Positions 32,037 through 43,619 of a stretch of 64,000 nt of DNA are shown here, piece by piece. The stretch lies in assembly GCF_037042905.1 (NCBI RefSeq), contig NW_026974141.1, positions 4,580,001-4,644,000 on the forward strand. Reading direction: 5' to 3'. A program made the position numbers and the translations under genes. Positions within the stretch are counted from its first letter, which is position 1. Every line of letters starts with the position of its first letter. This stretch comes from Lytechinus pictus (taxonomy: Eukaryota > Echinodermata > Echinoidea > Temnopleuroida > Toxopneustidae). The notes under the pieces were generated by a model. That model searched no databases. It had not been told where the DNA came from and saw only the letters and a list, made by a program, of their open reading frames with translations.

Positions 32037-35000
32037 CTATAGCATGTAAAGCATACAAAAATTGATACTGTAAATACTAAATTTCATATGAGAAGTATAA
32101 CAAATTTTATCGTGCCTTCAGTATATCCAGAGACAAATCAATCCACACCCATTCCTGAAATGTAAACATGATGAGTTACCACGAACCATTCAAAAATTGA
32201 CATCCATGGATTTTATATTACATAACAAATATGGGGCAGCTGCTCGTATAAATGATGATGTCAAAAAACAAAATATTTGAATTCTAATAACTTTGTTAAT
32301 CTTTGATGGATACTCCTGGAACCTTCACCAATATTTTTTAATATGTTTTCAGCTATTTTTACAAAAAACTTTTCTTCAGGGTGAACTTGCCCTTTAAGCT
32401 GAAGAAGAAACTTCTCCGGAGTACTTTAAGAAAAGACAAACTTTTAATAACCTAGTGTAAAGAACAATAAGATATGATACTGTACGCACTTACTTTCATA
32501 AAAAAAAATAATGTAAAAAATTAATATGGATATTTGAATAAAAAGCTAAGAAAGCAACTAAAACAAAGGTTTTACCAACTTTCTTGTCTCCTACATTTGG
32601 CAATGACATTAAATCTGCTGCCAAACTATAGGGTTATCCTGAGGTATAGAGAGTTTCATTTCTTACAATTTTCATACAGTCATAACCCTCTTATGCTTTG
32701 TCAAAATCTGTTCAAACATGCTCCTGTCTGGATGTCTGATTTTTCTTTTTTGTTCTAAAACAATTTTTCCATTAGGGTGGACTGGAATTCCCCTTTGAGA
32801 ATACAAGGTCAAACGTCACCTGGCTTCTGGTTTCTGCTCCGTTTGGTTCCTTTTTACCCCTGCTTGTTCTTGCATCTCTCGGCATCCCTTCGTCTTCACC
32901 AAAGTGCTGAAAGAAGAAATTGCAATGATATCATACATTTATTAAGAATAATGTCATTCAAGATAATAATAATGATAATAGCGGCATATTTACCCAGGGT
33001 AGCCACTTCAGTACCGAAAACTGTTCTCCCAGCGGGCCCTGCTATTATTACCCCACACCACAGACAATGTGTCACAAATCTAAAGGCCTACGATACGAGC
33101 AATCTTTTTTTATTTTGAACTTCTCCTACATGTATTTTCATCCTTTTCAAGATCAAAATCATATTGGAATACAACTTGAAAAATAAGTTTCTAAATCAAC
33201 AACACCTTTGATTTAAAAGGTTAAACTGAAATAACAATGACACATGCTATTTGTTATGCAAATTCAAAACAGTGCTAAGTGGCAAACGTGCAGTATGGTA
33301 GAAAATTGAGCTCCATATTGCAGCAAAATCAAAGTGCCAAGGAATGATTACAATGCAGTGGCAACACCTTTAGGACTTCTGCACCTTGACTGCTAGTGAA
33401 TGATTCCCAAAAGTTGTCAGTTGGTTCCATTTATTTGACATTTTTAAGCGTACTGAAGTCAAAGACCTCAGGACAAACAGCAATACTGGGCCCCATCTAA
33501 TAAACATGAGGTTGAGATTGATACGATCAACCACAACTATGGAAAGCCAGCAACGTCAACATCTTAAATCCAAACATTTTCTAGAATAAATGCTGTAAAT
33601 TCATACATCCATTGTTTTCTTGAAAATTGTAGTGTGCTTCTCTTTGTTTACAAAGGTCATTGTGCAAATTTCCTGTAAAAAAATATGACATTGATGGATT
33701 CCGTAGAGTTGAGGTTGATCGGGACAATCGTAACTCTATGTAAGACGTGGCCCTGATAACAACACTTTTCTGGCTTCTGGATTTTGACTGATGAATGATC
33801 CCCTTGGAGTTGGCTATCTGTCCACTTTAATCTTGGGTAGGTGTTTCATAAAGCTGTTCTTTAAGTTACGAGCGATATGTACAGTTATATTGATGCAAAA
33901 ACAAACCTGTGCATCATTTGTATTATAGAATGGTGGAATTTTTTTTAGCGAAAAATCTTTTTTTTTTTACAACCATGCATAAGTAATTACCGACGCATGG
34001 CTAGCCATGCATTTGGTATATTTGCCATGCACAAGTAGTTACCGGACACATGGCAAATTTACCTGATGCATGGCTGGCCATGCGTCGGTAATTACTTATG
34101 CATGGTATCAATTCTATATCACCTATCTCACTCACCCTTTCTCTGAGTCTTGCATCGGTGATAATGTTTGGTCGTGGGACGGCAGCATTTCTAATGAGGC
34201 CCTCTGCAGTCTATGAGAGGTTTAAAAAATCGGATCACATTTTTTTTATATGCAAGTACAATATATACTTATAGCATAGTATAGCAAAATTCAGGCCATG
34301 CTGCAACACTGCAGCACCAACAAAAACAAAACTCTTTCTCATTGTAAATTATCCATAAGTTTTTGTAAAATAAAATTTTGTGTACATTGGTCACATATGG
34401 TCAACAGGGTGACACAACATTTTCTCAGGACTGCGACAATTGCTGCGGTCTTTATATCTCAGAAGGCATAAGATTTGAGTTTATAGGATTGTAATAGGCA
34501 TAAGATTTGAGTTTATAGGATTGTAATAGTAATAGTTCAGAATAATGTAAAAATATTAGGATTAGGGTTTATTTAGTTTTGGAGGTTAGGTTTTATGTTT
34601 TGCTTTAATGTGCAGATTTCCCATTAAAGCAATTGTCGCCGGAGCAAAATGGAACTGGTCAACAGACCTTATTAAAGATACAAACATTACAATGGTCAAA
34701 TCTATTATTTGTAGAAATAGTAATGCTGTGTATCTGTGTAAACAAAACCTTACCGGATAATAGAATATGAATCTCAATCTCCGTCTAAAGTAGGTCACAT
34801 CCGCGACAGGCAATTTGTTTCAATATTTCATTTAGAAACTATTGGGATCGCCACTTATCAAACTGCAGTTTACAGTGTTTTTGCTTAATCATGGTCTAAA
34901 TTTGGCACAGCAGTCATTATGAATTCATTAAATAAAATATTTTAGTTTTATTCCGAATCCGTACCCCTCTCCCATTATTTCCCTCACAATTTATTCTATT

Positions 35001-38000
35001 TAAACGATCTTCTTCCAGTAAAATAGAGGCAATCGGAGTGGCGTGTTTGTACATTTGCTTCCAATCTCACCCTTCTTATTTTCATTAATTTAAATATCAT
35101 TCTTCTGCTAGAGTAACATCCAGGGGCCCGTCTTACAATGAGTTGCGATTGATCCGATCAATCGCAACTATGGAAAGCCAGCAAAGTCAACATATAAAAT
35201 GCATGTTTGTTCAAAAACTTTTCCAGATATAAATGTATATATCCATAAATTCACTGATATCTTGACAATTTGGTGTGTTCTCCCGTGTTTAAAAGGGACA
35301 TTTTGCAAATTTTCTGTAGAAAAAGCTATGACATGGATGGATTTCCATAGAGTTACCAATGATTAGATAAATCATAACTCTTTGTAAGACGGGGCCCAGA
35401 AGATTGATTATGTTTGGCTTCCGAAAAACCCTTGTCGAACAATTGACTAAACCCCCCCCCCCTTCAAAATGGACACTTGACAAGCACAATGCATATAATG
35501 TGTTGACCAGTTATGACTCATAAAAGAGATTCTTTGAAAATTCAATGACATGTAAACAGAAAAAATCAGTATATTTTAGTCAGGATATGCTCCACTGAGA
35601 CTTTGTCTGGCTTCACAGTATGCCCTCCCTCCATAGACCAAAGTATCCCTTATGCACCGCGGTGGTGTTGGTAGACATCATGCCTAATATGGTAGTTACA
35701 CGAATGTGATGCACATTCGTATCTTAAAGCTGCATGACGACGAACCTGGCATCGGCTCTTTGGAATCAAAATTCTGGATTTTACATCAAATATTTTGAGA
35801 AACTGGTATTAAAAAGCTTATTGTATTCATAAAAACTTCCTTTTTCATTGTGGCTCTTTGTTTCTCCCATTAAAAGTGAGAAATCAAAGAGGGTGAGGTA
35901 TGCGAGAACCATCACCATTAGGAGTCAGATGGGAGTCTCCTGTCTGTGTAGGAAGACTGAGAAAAATGAAAATATGTTTAAAATACTCCTCCAAAACAGC
36001 AGATTTTCAGTCTAAATGACATGGTGCTTCTCCACTAAATGTAAGTCATTCAAAGTTCTTACCTGCACGCAACGACTCAAATCACTAGAGTATATGCGAT
36101 CAAATCTCTCGTTTGATAAATAACGTCCAAGAGCATCTGCCTGCTTGATTCCTTGCTCGTTGAGTGGAATATCAATCTGGCCCTGAAGTAATCTCTTCTT
36201 GTTGTATTCGGTTTCTCCACTGGAAGAAGAAAAATGAGAAATATAATATATTTATTATATATATTATATATTCCTTGATTATGATTGATTATTTGAAAAT
36301 GGTGAATTTTTCTTAAGAGGGGGATCTGTTTTTCTGGTTACAATAATATTTCACAATCACAGGGTAATAAAAAATATGACAATTTCTTTGTAATGAGATA
36401 GAAACAATGAGGTCTAAAATCTTGAAATTACAATGCGATGTCGATCTACAGTTACAAATCGCAGTTTGGAAATTGCGTGACTCGGACTGCTTTCCAAGAC
36501 AAAAGCAATTGGTGCCGTAATTCACCCGAGGATTTTTTTTGTGCCGTCCCTACAATGGCAATGCCTAAAAATGAAAAAAAAAACTGGAGAGTAGAATAGA
36601 CTAACGTTAACAGTTAGATAGAATTTTGTCAAAATAAGTCAGACTCAGATGTTAGAGTCTCAGACTCATTCAAATTAAAATTAAAAAAAGAAATTCAGTT
36701 CAACAAGCATTAAAATTGTCAAAACATGCGAGAATAACTATTTTAGTACAACAATAATAATAAATATTTACTGCCAGCTTTGATTTTATTCTCAGTAATT
36801 TAAGTAACCACCCATTTCCCTTGGCCTTGCTTAGTCTTCACCACTAACCTCGCAATACGTGTGAGTCTTCACCGAGTATGATATGATGCATTGCCAGCGC
36901 GGCGCCAGCCCGGTAGTACTACTCCTAGTACCAATGAGGTCCAAACATTAACATGTATGGACCTCATAGGCGACAATGCGTTAAAAACAGGTTAGAAGTC
37001 CTGCACCCAAGTATTTTTATGATATTAGTGATTATTACTCGAAAAATGCAAGCTTTGTCCTCATTTGTTTAGCATTTATTAAAAAATTACCCATTAACTA
37101 TACTTTAAATGTTATAAAATAAAGGGAAACTTACATTTGAGTCCTTTTTCGATCTTTTCTTGGCAGTCAGTCCGGTCCCGTCGAGTGCGATCAAAGCGGT
37201 ACGAAGCTGATTTTCAGATCACGTGATACGAGTAGTCATCACCTGATCGATCGACTATCCTTTTTTAAAGACCGCAACAATTATAAATTTTATTATAAAA
37301 TATATATAGAATAAATAATTGCATGATATTATATATATTTCTACAATTAAAAATATTTTGTGATATGAATTTAATATTTGACGTAAAAATCGCTATTTAA
37401 CAAAATATTTATTAAAAAATAAAAAATCAAACAAAATAAAAACGCCTTGGACACAGTGCAAAAAACCTAACAATTTGGCCGCGTTCTTAACAACTATCGT
37501 AAGGGGCGCTCTATTTATAAATAAAGTTGCATATGTACTAGCTGTCTACCGCGACAGGAACAGCCGCAGAATTGAAGCCAGAAGCGTGGGAAATTGCCAG
37601 AAAATTCAAGAAAAGAACCGGTGAGTACCGATTTAACAGTACTAATTTATTAAGTAACATTTATTGAATCATTACAAGATTTATTTTTTAGTAAAACAAA
37701 GCTTAAGCCCCAGTCACATATAGACACGGATCCTCACGGATCAACACGGCAATGCCGGCATGATCCGGGGAGGTCCGGGATAGCTTTGCCCCGGATGACT
37801 GTAAACACGGCATCAACACGGCAGCTTCACACGGATCTACACGGACCATGCCGGCAGAGCACGTCGTCAACACGGACCGACACGTCAGCTACACGAACCA
37901 ACACGTCAGCAACACGGACCAACACGTCAGCAACACGGACCATCACGTCAGCTACACGGACCAACACGTCAGCAACACGGACCAACACGTCAGCTACAAG

Positions 38001-39411
38001 GACAAACACGGACCAACGCGTCAGCAACACGGACCATCACGTCAGCTACACGGACCAACACGTCAGCTACACGGACCAACACGTCAGCTCAAGGACCAAC
38101 ACGGCAGCTATATTGACCAGCACGGCAAATGAAAATCTGTTCATAATAATGAGCTGATATTTATTTATTTAATTTTTTATTTATTTATTTATCTATTTAT
38201 TTATTTTTTTCTCATCCTTGTCGCAACATTATATTATGTTGTTTTAAAAAATATATCAAAACTCAAAAGTTTCTTAACCAGTAAAAACGCTGTTTTTTTA
38301 TACAACACAGTTTACTGTTTTAAAAGTAGTTGTTAAGTACTTTAAATCTTGAACGACAAATTTAATTTCGATTTGATTTGATATCACTTTATTGAAATCA
38401 CAATAAAGGAAAGAAATTTACAAAGTCAATAGAAAACATAATAAAAATTAAGATAGGCCCAGGTCATGACGCATAACTGTCGATGCAGGGCAGTAGTATA
38501 ACACTTAATGTACAATTTCGATGTAACAGGTACATTACATAAATTATATACATATAACATATTTTTAAAAAAATGAAATGTGAAATAATAATAACAGACA
38601 AAGTTGGGGTAAATATTAGAAAAAAAAGAGAGAAAAAAAAATATTCATACATGCACTAAGTTTACATATATTAGGTTGGGGCCAATATCCAAAGCGTAAG
38701 AAAATATCCTGAATCATTTAATCATCCATTTAATCATAAATAAATTGAGCATGTTTGTGTCAACTGTTTAACAACTACTGAAAAGTTCATAAAGTAAATA
38801 GCGTTGTAAAGATTTGATGGGAAAAAAGAACACGGACTGCCAAGGATACTCCAGGCAGCCACACGGACTTACACGGCAGCTACACGGACCTACACGGCAG
38901 CCACACGGACCTACACGGCAGCTACACGGACCATCCCGGATGGCTTTGCCAACCCGGCAGTCCACGGATGACGCCGGATGTTTTTGACAGTCAAAAACTG
39001 CCGTGTTGGCCTCCCGGACGTTCAAGGACCAACACGGACCACCCCGGACCTCCAAGGATGCCCAAGGCGCCAACACGGATCTCTCCCCGGACCACCCCGG
39101 ATCAGATCCGGGATGGTCCGGGGTGGTCCGGGGTCTATATGTGACTGGGGCTTTAGTTCTAAGCTAGGGCGGCCCAAATGCGCGTGAGTGGAGTCCCAGT
39201 TTATTAGCACGGGTAAGTATTGGGGTGTCGCCTAGAGTGGGTAGTACTCGCCGGTAGATTACACTACATACAGCATAGGCCTACATGAAACGCTACGCAT
39301 GGGACTTTATACTAATTTTTGGTTGGAAAAGAATATTGAATTTACTAGAAAATAACACAGTGAATCAATGAATACTTACTGCCGCACGAATGTTAACAAG
39401 AACTTCCCCAT
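31362..39411 (-). CDS. TIGAR, fructose-2,6-bisphosphatase (five exons)
   Basis: Cytosolic histidine-phosphatase-superfamily enzyme that removes the 2-phosphate of fructose-2,6-bisphosphate, lowering glycolytic drive and favouring the pentose phosphate pathway. Coding exons on the minus strand: 39411-39380, 36219-36063, 34210-34136, 32906-32820, 32036-31362. They join to 341 residues and all four introns have GT-AG ends. Exon 1 gives MGKFLLTFVR and the RHGET motif is completed across the junction (catalytic H11). GQIDIPLNEQG and YSSDLSRC follow; E113 in PNGAETRSQV is the second catalytic residue; SSHGYM carries H268; CPNTGLS matches the family C-terminus. Against about 270 residues in the human protein, it has an acidic Ser/Thr-rich insert at about 141-255 and a shorter loop in exon 4. 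Introns hold several transposons. No p53-type site was identified. Confidence 0.9.
32130..32397. mobile_element. MITE right end in TIGAR intron 4
   Basis: Ends CAGGGTGAACTTGCCCTTTAA at about 32378-32397, the inverted terminus of the TTAAAGGTCAAGTCC family. The left limit is uncertain. Confidence 0.4.
32500..32797. mobile_element. Partial MITE in TIGAR intron 4
   Basis: Ends GGTGGACTGGAATTCCCCTTT near 32797, with preceding text (ACTTTCTTGTCTCC, CTGATTTTTCTTTT) like the right half of the TTAAAGGGGAATCCA elements at 5026 and 47398. The left half is not recognisable. Confidence 0.45.
32820..32906 (-). CDS. TIGAR exon 4
   Basis: 87 nt, phase 0. Encodes HFGEDEGMPRDARTSR and PNGAETRSQ (residues 89-117). 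Contains the catalytic Glu113. Acceptor CTTCTTTCAG, donor GTGACG. Shorter than the vertebrate equivalent between the FG.EG and GAET motifs. Confidence 0.85.
32955..33053 (-). mobile_element. 3' fragment of the (ATT)n-tailed SINE in TIGAR intron 3
   Basis: In reverse orientation it matches the 3' block of the SINE at 7043-7337: AGCGGCATATTTACCCAGGG, CAGTACCGAAAACTGTTCTC and CCAGCGGGCCCTGCTATTAT. 5'-truncated. Confidence 0.75.
33488..33753. mobile_element. MITE with CCCCGTCTTACAAAG-type termini, in TIGAR intron 3
   Basis: GGGCCCCATCTAATAAACAT to CTATGTAAGACGTGGCCC, with family blocks CACAACTATGGAAAGCCAGC and CAACGTCAACATC. More diverged than the copies at 18165 and 35123. Confidence 0.75.
33973..34105. 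repeat. Foldback next to TIGAR exon 3
   Basis: CCATGCATAAGTAATTACCG at 33973 is exactly mirrored by CGGTAATTACTTATGCATGG ending at 34105; the pairing continues inward through ACGCATGGC.AGCCATGC. The loop also holds CATGCACAAGTAGTTACCGG, a related unit. It ends 30 bp from the exon 3 donor. Confidence 0.85.
34136..34210 (-). CDS. TIGAR exon 3
   Basis: 75 nt, phase 0 at both ends, encoding TAEGLIRNAAVPR, PNIITD and ARLRER (residues 64-88); LRER is the conserved family segment. Acceptor CCTCTCATAG, donor GTGAGT. Confidence 0.88.
35123..35397. mobile_element. MITE with CCCCGTCTTACAAAG-type termini, in TIGAR intron 2
   Basis: GGGGCCCGTCTTACAATGAG and CTCTTTGTAAGACGGGGCCC are strong inverted ends; inner ATTGATCCGATCAATCGCAA is palindromic. 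Well conserved with 18165 and 55813. Confidence 0.85.
36063..36219 (-). CDS. TIGAR exon 2
   Basis: 157 nt. Acceptor TTTTTCTTCTTCCAG; the first base completes His11, followed by GETEYNKKRL to SSDLSRCVQ, residues 12-63. The donor GTAAGAAC leaves phase 0. Confidence 0.92.
37136..37619. promoter_or_regulatory. Candidate divergent promoter within TIGAR intron 1
   Basis: A minus-strand exon-like segment ends at a GTAAG donor at about 37136, and a plus-strand exon-like segment (ACAGGAACAGCCGCAGAATT to AAGAACCG) ends at a GTGAGT donor at 37620. Between them lies a palindromic E-box ATCACGTGAT near 37216-37225. The CpG-containing flanks contrast with the AT-rich centre. Neither segment has a recognised ORF. 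This could be an alternative TIGAR promoter or a separate non-coding pair; it is inference. Confidence 0.25.
37706..39152. mobile_element. 1.45 kb inverted-repeat element with TTA target duplication, in TIGAR intron 1
   Basis: TTA flanks both ends (37703-37705 and 39153-39155). Termini AGCCCCAGTCACATATAGAC and, reversed from the right, AGCCCCAGTCACATATAGAC are identical over at least 20 bp. A TWA-type 3-bp duplication is characteristic of PIF/Harbinger elements. No transposase frame; the interior is two arrays of a 21-bp unit, plus TTTA repeats and AT-rich sequence. The subterminal regions are rich in CCGGGG and GATCCGGG motifs. Confidence 0.85.
37803..38130. repeat. 21-bp minisatellite inside the TTA-flanked element
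   Basis: About twelve units of the type AACACGGACCAACACGTCAG plus C. All frames stay open because the period is a multiple of three. A smaller array of the same period (ACACGGCAGCTACACGGACC) lies at about 38836-38935 in the same orientation. Confidence 0.9.
39380..39411 (-). CDS. TIGAR exon 1 (coding part)
   Basis: ATG at 39411-39409 followed by codons for MGKFLLTFVR and the first two bases of His11. The donor is GTAAG at 39379. The 5' boundary of the exon is not defined. Confidence 0.88.
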
Positions 39412-39700
39412 CTTCTGTCGATTTATACGAGCAAGCTGTTCACCAACATACATTTACCTAGATCTACATAATATTTCGTCTTCCGATGACGATGTCGATG
39501 TTTGATTCCGAATCGGTCTCGTCTCTACGTCTACGACAAAATTGCAACAGAACGCGTCATCAGTAGTAAGCCACGCCCATATACATAAAGGGGATTTCCC
39601 CTTTTTACGATTGTGTGACAGCGTGCTTGCACAAGCACTTCCATCACACAAGTTAGCCCCAACCGCATGAGCTGCATGCAAGAGCAAGCACATTCTAAAA
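39412..39700 (-). promoter_or_regulatory. Likely TIGAR 5' flank, CpG-containing
   Basis: The region upstream of the TIGAR ATG has a locally raised CpG content (TTCCGATGACGATGTCG, GGTCTCGTCTCTACG, ACAGAACGCGTCATC) compared with its AT-rich surroundings, as expected near a broadly expressed promoter. TATAAAT lies only about 15 nt above the ATG, too close to act as its TATA box. No start site can be assigned. Confidence 0.35.
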
Positions 39701-39877
39701 AAAAAGCATTGCTCTTTTTCGTTTTTCAGATGGAAAGTAGTCATTATATCTGATCGATAGTAGATATGCACATGTGAAAAGATGTATAACACAACGCTTA
39801 TTCAATCTTGAATAATGTCCTTGCATTATCGTCTATGACTATGTCTCCTCCTAATTGATCCTCTTCCTTCGATCTCT

Positions 39878-40070
39878 CCTTCTTCATTTTTTTCTTCTTC
39901 TTCTTCATAATCTTCTTGTTCTTCTTCAGTTCTTCAGTTCTTCTTCTTCTTCATCATCATCTTCTTATTCTGTTCTTCTTCTTCTTCATCATCATCATCA
40001 TCATCGATCATCATCATCATCAAATTCATCATCATCTTCTTCTTCTTCTTCTTCTTCATCTTTAATAAGA
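39878..40070. repeat. (TTC)n/(ATC)n microsatellite
   Basis: Interrupted runs of TTC and ATC trinucleotides. Confidence 0.9.
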
Positions 40071-40079
40071 TAAATGTTT

Positions 40080-43049
40080 TCAAAGTGTAACCAATTACAA
40101 ACAGAATGTTTATACCTTTTGGGATTTTACTAGGTATATACTATTTTTCCCGGTATTTTTTTGCTTTCGATCACCCGGCCTGCATTGTAAATTCGACAAT
40201 GTTGATGGAGATTGTTATACCAACCTTGAAAAGAATAATGCCATATTAGTGATATCTTAATATGTGGGTTGAAAGCCATAAGCCATATAAGTCGTCAAGA
40301 AACACTTTAATTGGAACTTGAAGTCAAAACAAATATTAATGTTAGGGAATATGTCGTGCATACGCAAGTTATATGACCCTTTTCTCTTGGTGGTTTTTTT
40401 TCCTGACATAAATCACCGTTATTTGGGAGTGAACACTTTTTTGTGAGGGGGGGGGGGGTGTTATTTTTTCTATATAAGAATAGGAAAGGAAATATGCCAT
40501 TTTTACCCAAGTTGGCCCCCCCCCCCCTTTAAAAGTGAAGCCTTTTTTTTTTGCTTTTCACATTTTTTGCAGACAAAATAACCTTAGATTTTAGGTTAAA
40601 ACTTTTTTTGCTTGGCAAATTTCAACCTGGAAAATATACCTCCCCTTTTGGAACATCCTGCATCTGCCCCTGGTTGCTGACATGCCGTGTAAAATTTGCA
40701 TAAATGGAAATCGACGTGACATTGTAGAGGCAACAATATTGAGGGGCCCAGTTTTGGATACAGTAAAGCGTCATTGTTTTTAATCTACAATCTAGCTAAA
40801 TCAGAAACGAGGGAGCCAAAAAAAAACAAGAAGAAAATAAAATCATAATAATATTGACAATCAATTTTGGACTAAAAAATTAGGGATGTATCGTCAAACT
40901 TCAAGGAAATTCGATTGAATGGAAGAAATATGATACAACGATAGAACTTAATTTATGTGGAAGGTTGGAGGGGGAGGGGGGGGGGGGATCCCACCCCAAC
41001 CCCAATGACTTGACAAAATGAAAAGAAACGATGTACACTCGAACGAATTGATAGTTTATGTGGTGTCAAATCGCATAGCGCCATCAGCGCTGCAGCATAC
41101 TATACTTGGAGCGCGATGATCGCGATCGTAAACCTCCTCTTTCGAGTCTCAGCGAAGCCACTTCGTTTCTTGCTCGAGTCCGAATACCAACGTTTTGGAT
41201 GAATCTTCAAGCTGAGTAGGAGGACCTTGAGGTACCAGACATCTCTGATAAGAAGTGGATAGAGTGTGTAAGAATATTTGTTCATCATTTGAACCTGGTA
41301 TGTAGCAAATCAAATCAAATTTTTCGCAGTGGTGACTGTGCCTGGTGACTGATGAGACTGAGACTGAGAGTGGCCCTTCCGCGGTTGCGTTGGGCGTGTA
41401 CGGTGTAGGATGGTGTTATTCACTGTTAGACCAAAACTTGAAAAGCTTCGGTCTCTGTTATGTTGGTTGTTCCGCTGAACTCCGTTGGCTCCACTAGCAT
41501 CACCAAAATACAGAGACCGAAGTTCTACATGTAGCTCGATCTGTACAGGGGACTCAATGGCCATATGTTTATGTACACCCATGGGTTCAATTCATTTCGC
41601 GTGCGAAGGAATATCATAATGCACGCGACACATGCAAATATATCATGGGATTTTGCCCAAATAAAATTATAATAAAACTCGAGTTAGGATTTCACATTGT
41701 GCTATGAGACACTTACCGAACCAAAGATCCTTTGCCTTGGCTTTGGTGACTTCTCTTTGAAGTTTGCTTTAAAAAAATGTATTTTTTCTTGATATTCAGC
41801 GAAGAAGAAGTGCCCAATCTTTTCATTGGACTAGAGACTTTGGCAGACCGTATTATTGACGTTCGTTCAAGCTTGTACTGCTGGTTTCGTTCCAGGTACA
41901 TAGATTTTTTCAATTTTTTTTTATTAGTCATCGTTTTAAATTATTTGCAAAAAGGTGTTATCGCCAATAATAATCTTGAATTATGTTTTTGAAGGTATTT
42001 CATTTATTGGTGCCCATAATTAGTCAAGTAATCATAAGAATTGCACATTCAAAGAATTTAGACACAGTTATAAAATTACCGAGGAGCTGAATCAAGGTTG
42101 TGAAATTAATTAGCGCCACCAACGGGCTTCCTTGTATTTCCGTAGAAGAGACATGCGAAGTCACTTTCCAGGCCGAGGTAAGCGAATTTGCTCTTTTTTG
42201 TACGATTTTTATTTCCAAATTAAATTTTGAATTATGACTGTATTGCTACTTACTGGAAAGAGCCCCGGTGAGTAGCGAGAAGGAGTTTCGGCAAATATTA
42301 CTTCTGCAATGAAGCGATGTATGCCTACTACTTAGAAATCCAGGGGCAAACCCGGTCCGGTGTACTACGAGGTTAGTATAGCTTACTAACCTCGTACTAG
42401 TGTGGTTTATGTATTAAGTTCGGATAAAACAGGGAAGTGAAGTTGCGCGACAGCTGAAGTAAGTCACTGTTTTTTCCCCTTTTAAGTTTATTTTTCCCTG
42501 CCAAAACGGAATAATAATCTTTATGTAGAGTGGCCGAATGTTCAAAGATACACCTCACAAAATCAGTCGTAAGCAAGCAAACTCAAATCATATCAAACAG
42601 CCAGAAGAACCTAAAATATAATTGCAGCTGAACTTAACTCAAAATAAAGATGTCGACAAAATGAAGTCCAGTGATGCTCTGATTTATTGGCCTGAAATCC
42701 AGACCTCACTAGACATTGCCTTTACAAATAATATCTTCAGATATATTAAAAAATAGTGTCACATGATAAATTCAACCAATAGAGGAACAGAGAATGGAAG
42801 AACCCAGAGAAGTGGAAGAACCAAGGGTGAAAGGTGAACCAATGAGGATGAGATAGGATGATATGAATGAAGAAGAATGTTCTGAATATAAATGAGAAAA
42901 GGACAATAGAAACATGTGGAGCTGCATGGAGTTGGAATGGCAATGGAATGATGTGATGTAGAAACTAAGGAATGAGAGAAACAGGTGTGTGACAATGGCA
43001 TAGAAATGGTAGTGAAGAGAAGTGTATGGAAAGCAAAAGAGTGAAATAA
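40080..43049. other. No gene identified; possible isolated exons
   Basis: C- and G-runs lie at 40445, 40515 and 40975. A lone hAT-like right end is near 40665. At 41802-41895 a plus-strand stretch with acceptor TTCTTGATATTCAG and donor CAG|GTACAT reads EEEVPNLFIGLETLADRI, exon-like but unrecognised. Another short segment near 42142-42177 ends at GTAAGC. These could be 5' exons of an unidentified gene. Confidence 0.3.
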
Positions 43050-43577
43050 ACAATTACATGTAGATTATTAAAACGTGGCAAAATTTAACCCTTGCATTTA
43101 TTTTGGTACAATTCTTTTTCTTTTTATATTTTTTTCTGAAATAAAGACAAAAATCGATGAGGCCCTTCGGGGGGATTTTGCATTGTTAACCCCCTAATGG
43201 TGGCTGCACGATAGCGAGCCATCTGTGTACGAGGAGAAATTTAGATTAAAATTTTTTTTTCAAACTCGAAACAGACGGCTGCCAGCTGTCTAGATGGGTG
43301 TGTGCTGGTCTGTTATGCTGTGCGCGTAGCCTGAACATGTTTGAAAAGTTGTGCAAATCGCTTGTCTCTTGTAGCGGCTTTGGCAGCTGGGTGATTTACA
43401 CTAAAACAGTGAGTTTTATCATGGACCTACTAGATCTACTAAGTGTTGGTGTTGAGAGAGAGAGAGAGCATGGAATTTTAAGATGCTGAGCTTCGTTCTA
43501 TGACTGACTATCAGTATCATGACTTACATGTAGGTATGTGACAAAAAAAATTAAATCATCAAATATCAATAAATTTT

Positions 43578-43618
43578 GTATCATTTGAAAGCTCTTAAGA
43601 AGACCTTTCAAATGATAC
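43578..43618. repeat. Perfect 14-bp hairpin
   Basis: GTATCATTTGAAAG (43578-43591) pairs exactly with CTTTCAAATGATAC (43605-43618), with a 13-nt loop. The flanking sequence is AT-rich with no ORF. Confidence 0.8.
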
Positions 43619-43619
43619 C

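Noticed and set aside
37803..38130. CRISPR-like array of short regularly spaced repeats
   Set aside because: The 21-bp units are contiguous with no unique spacers, and the locus is eukaryotic.
37786..38157. ORFs with Thr/Asn/Ser or Val/Ala/Asp heptad repeats on both strands
   Set aside because: They result from a 21-bp minisatellite inside a transposon; all frames are open because the period is divisible by three.
39424..39433. TATA box of TIGAR (TATAAAT)
   Set aside because: Only about 15 nt upstream of the start codon, leaving no room for a normal 5' leader.
40080..43049. A gene between TIGAR and the repeat-rich right end
   Set aside because: A few exon-like segments with splice-like ends exist, but no two join into a recognisable protein, so I list them only as unresolved.
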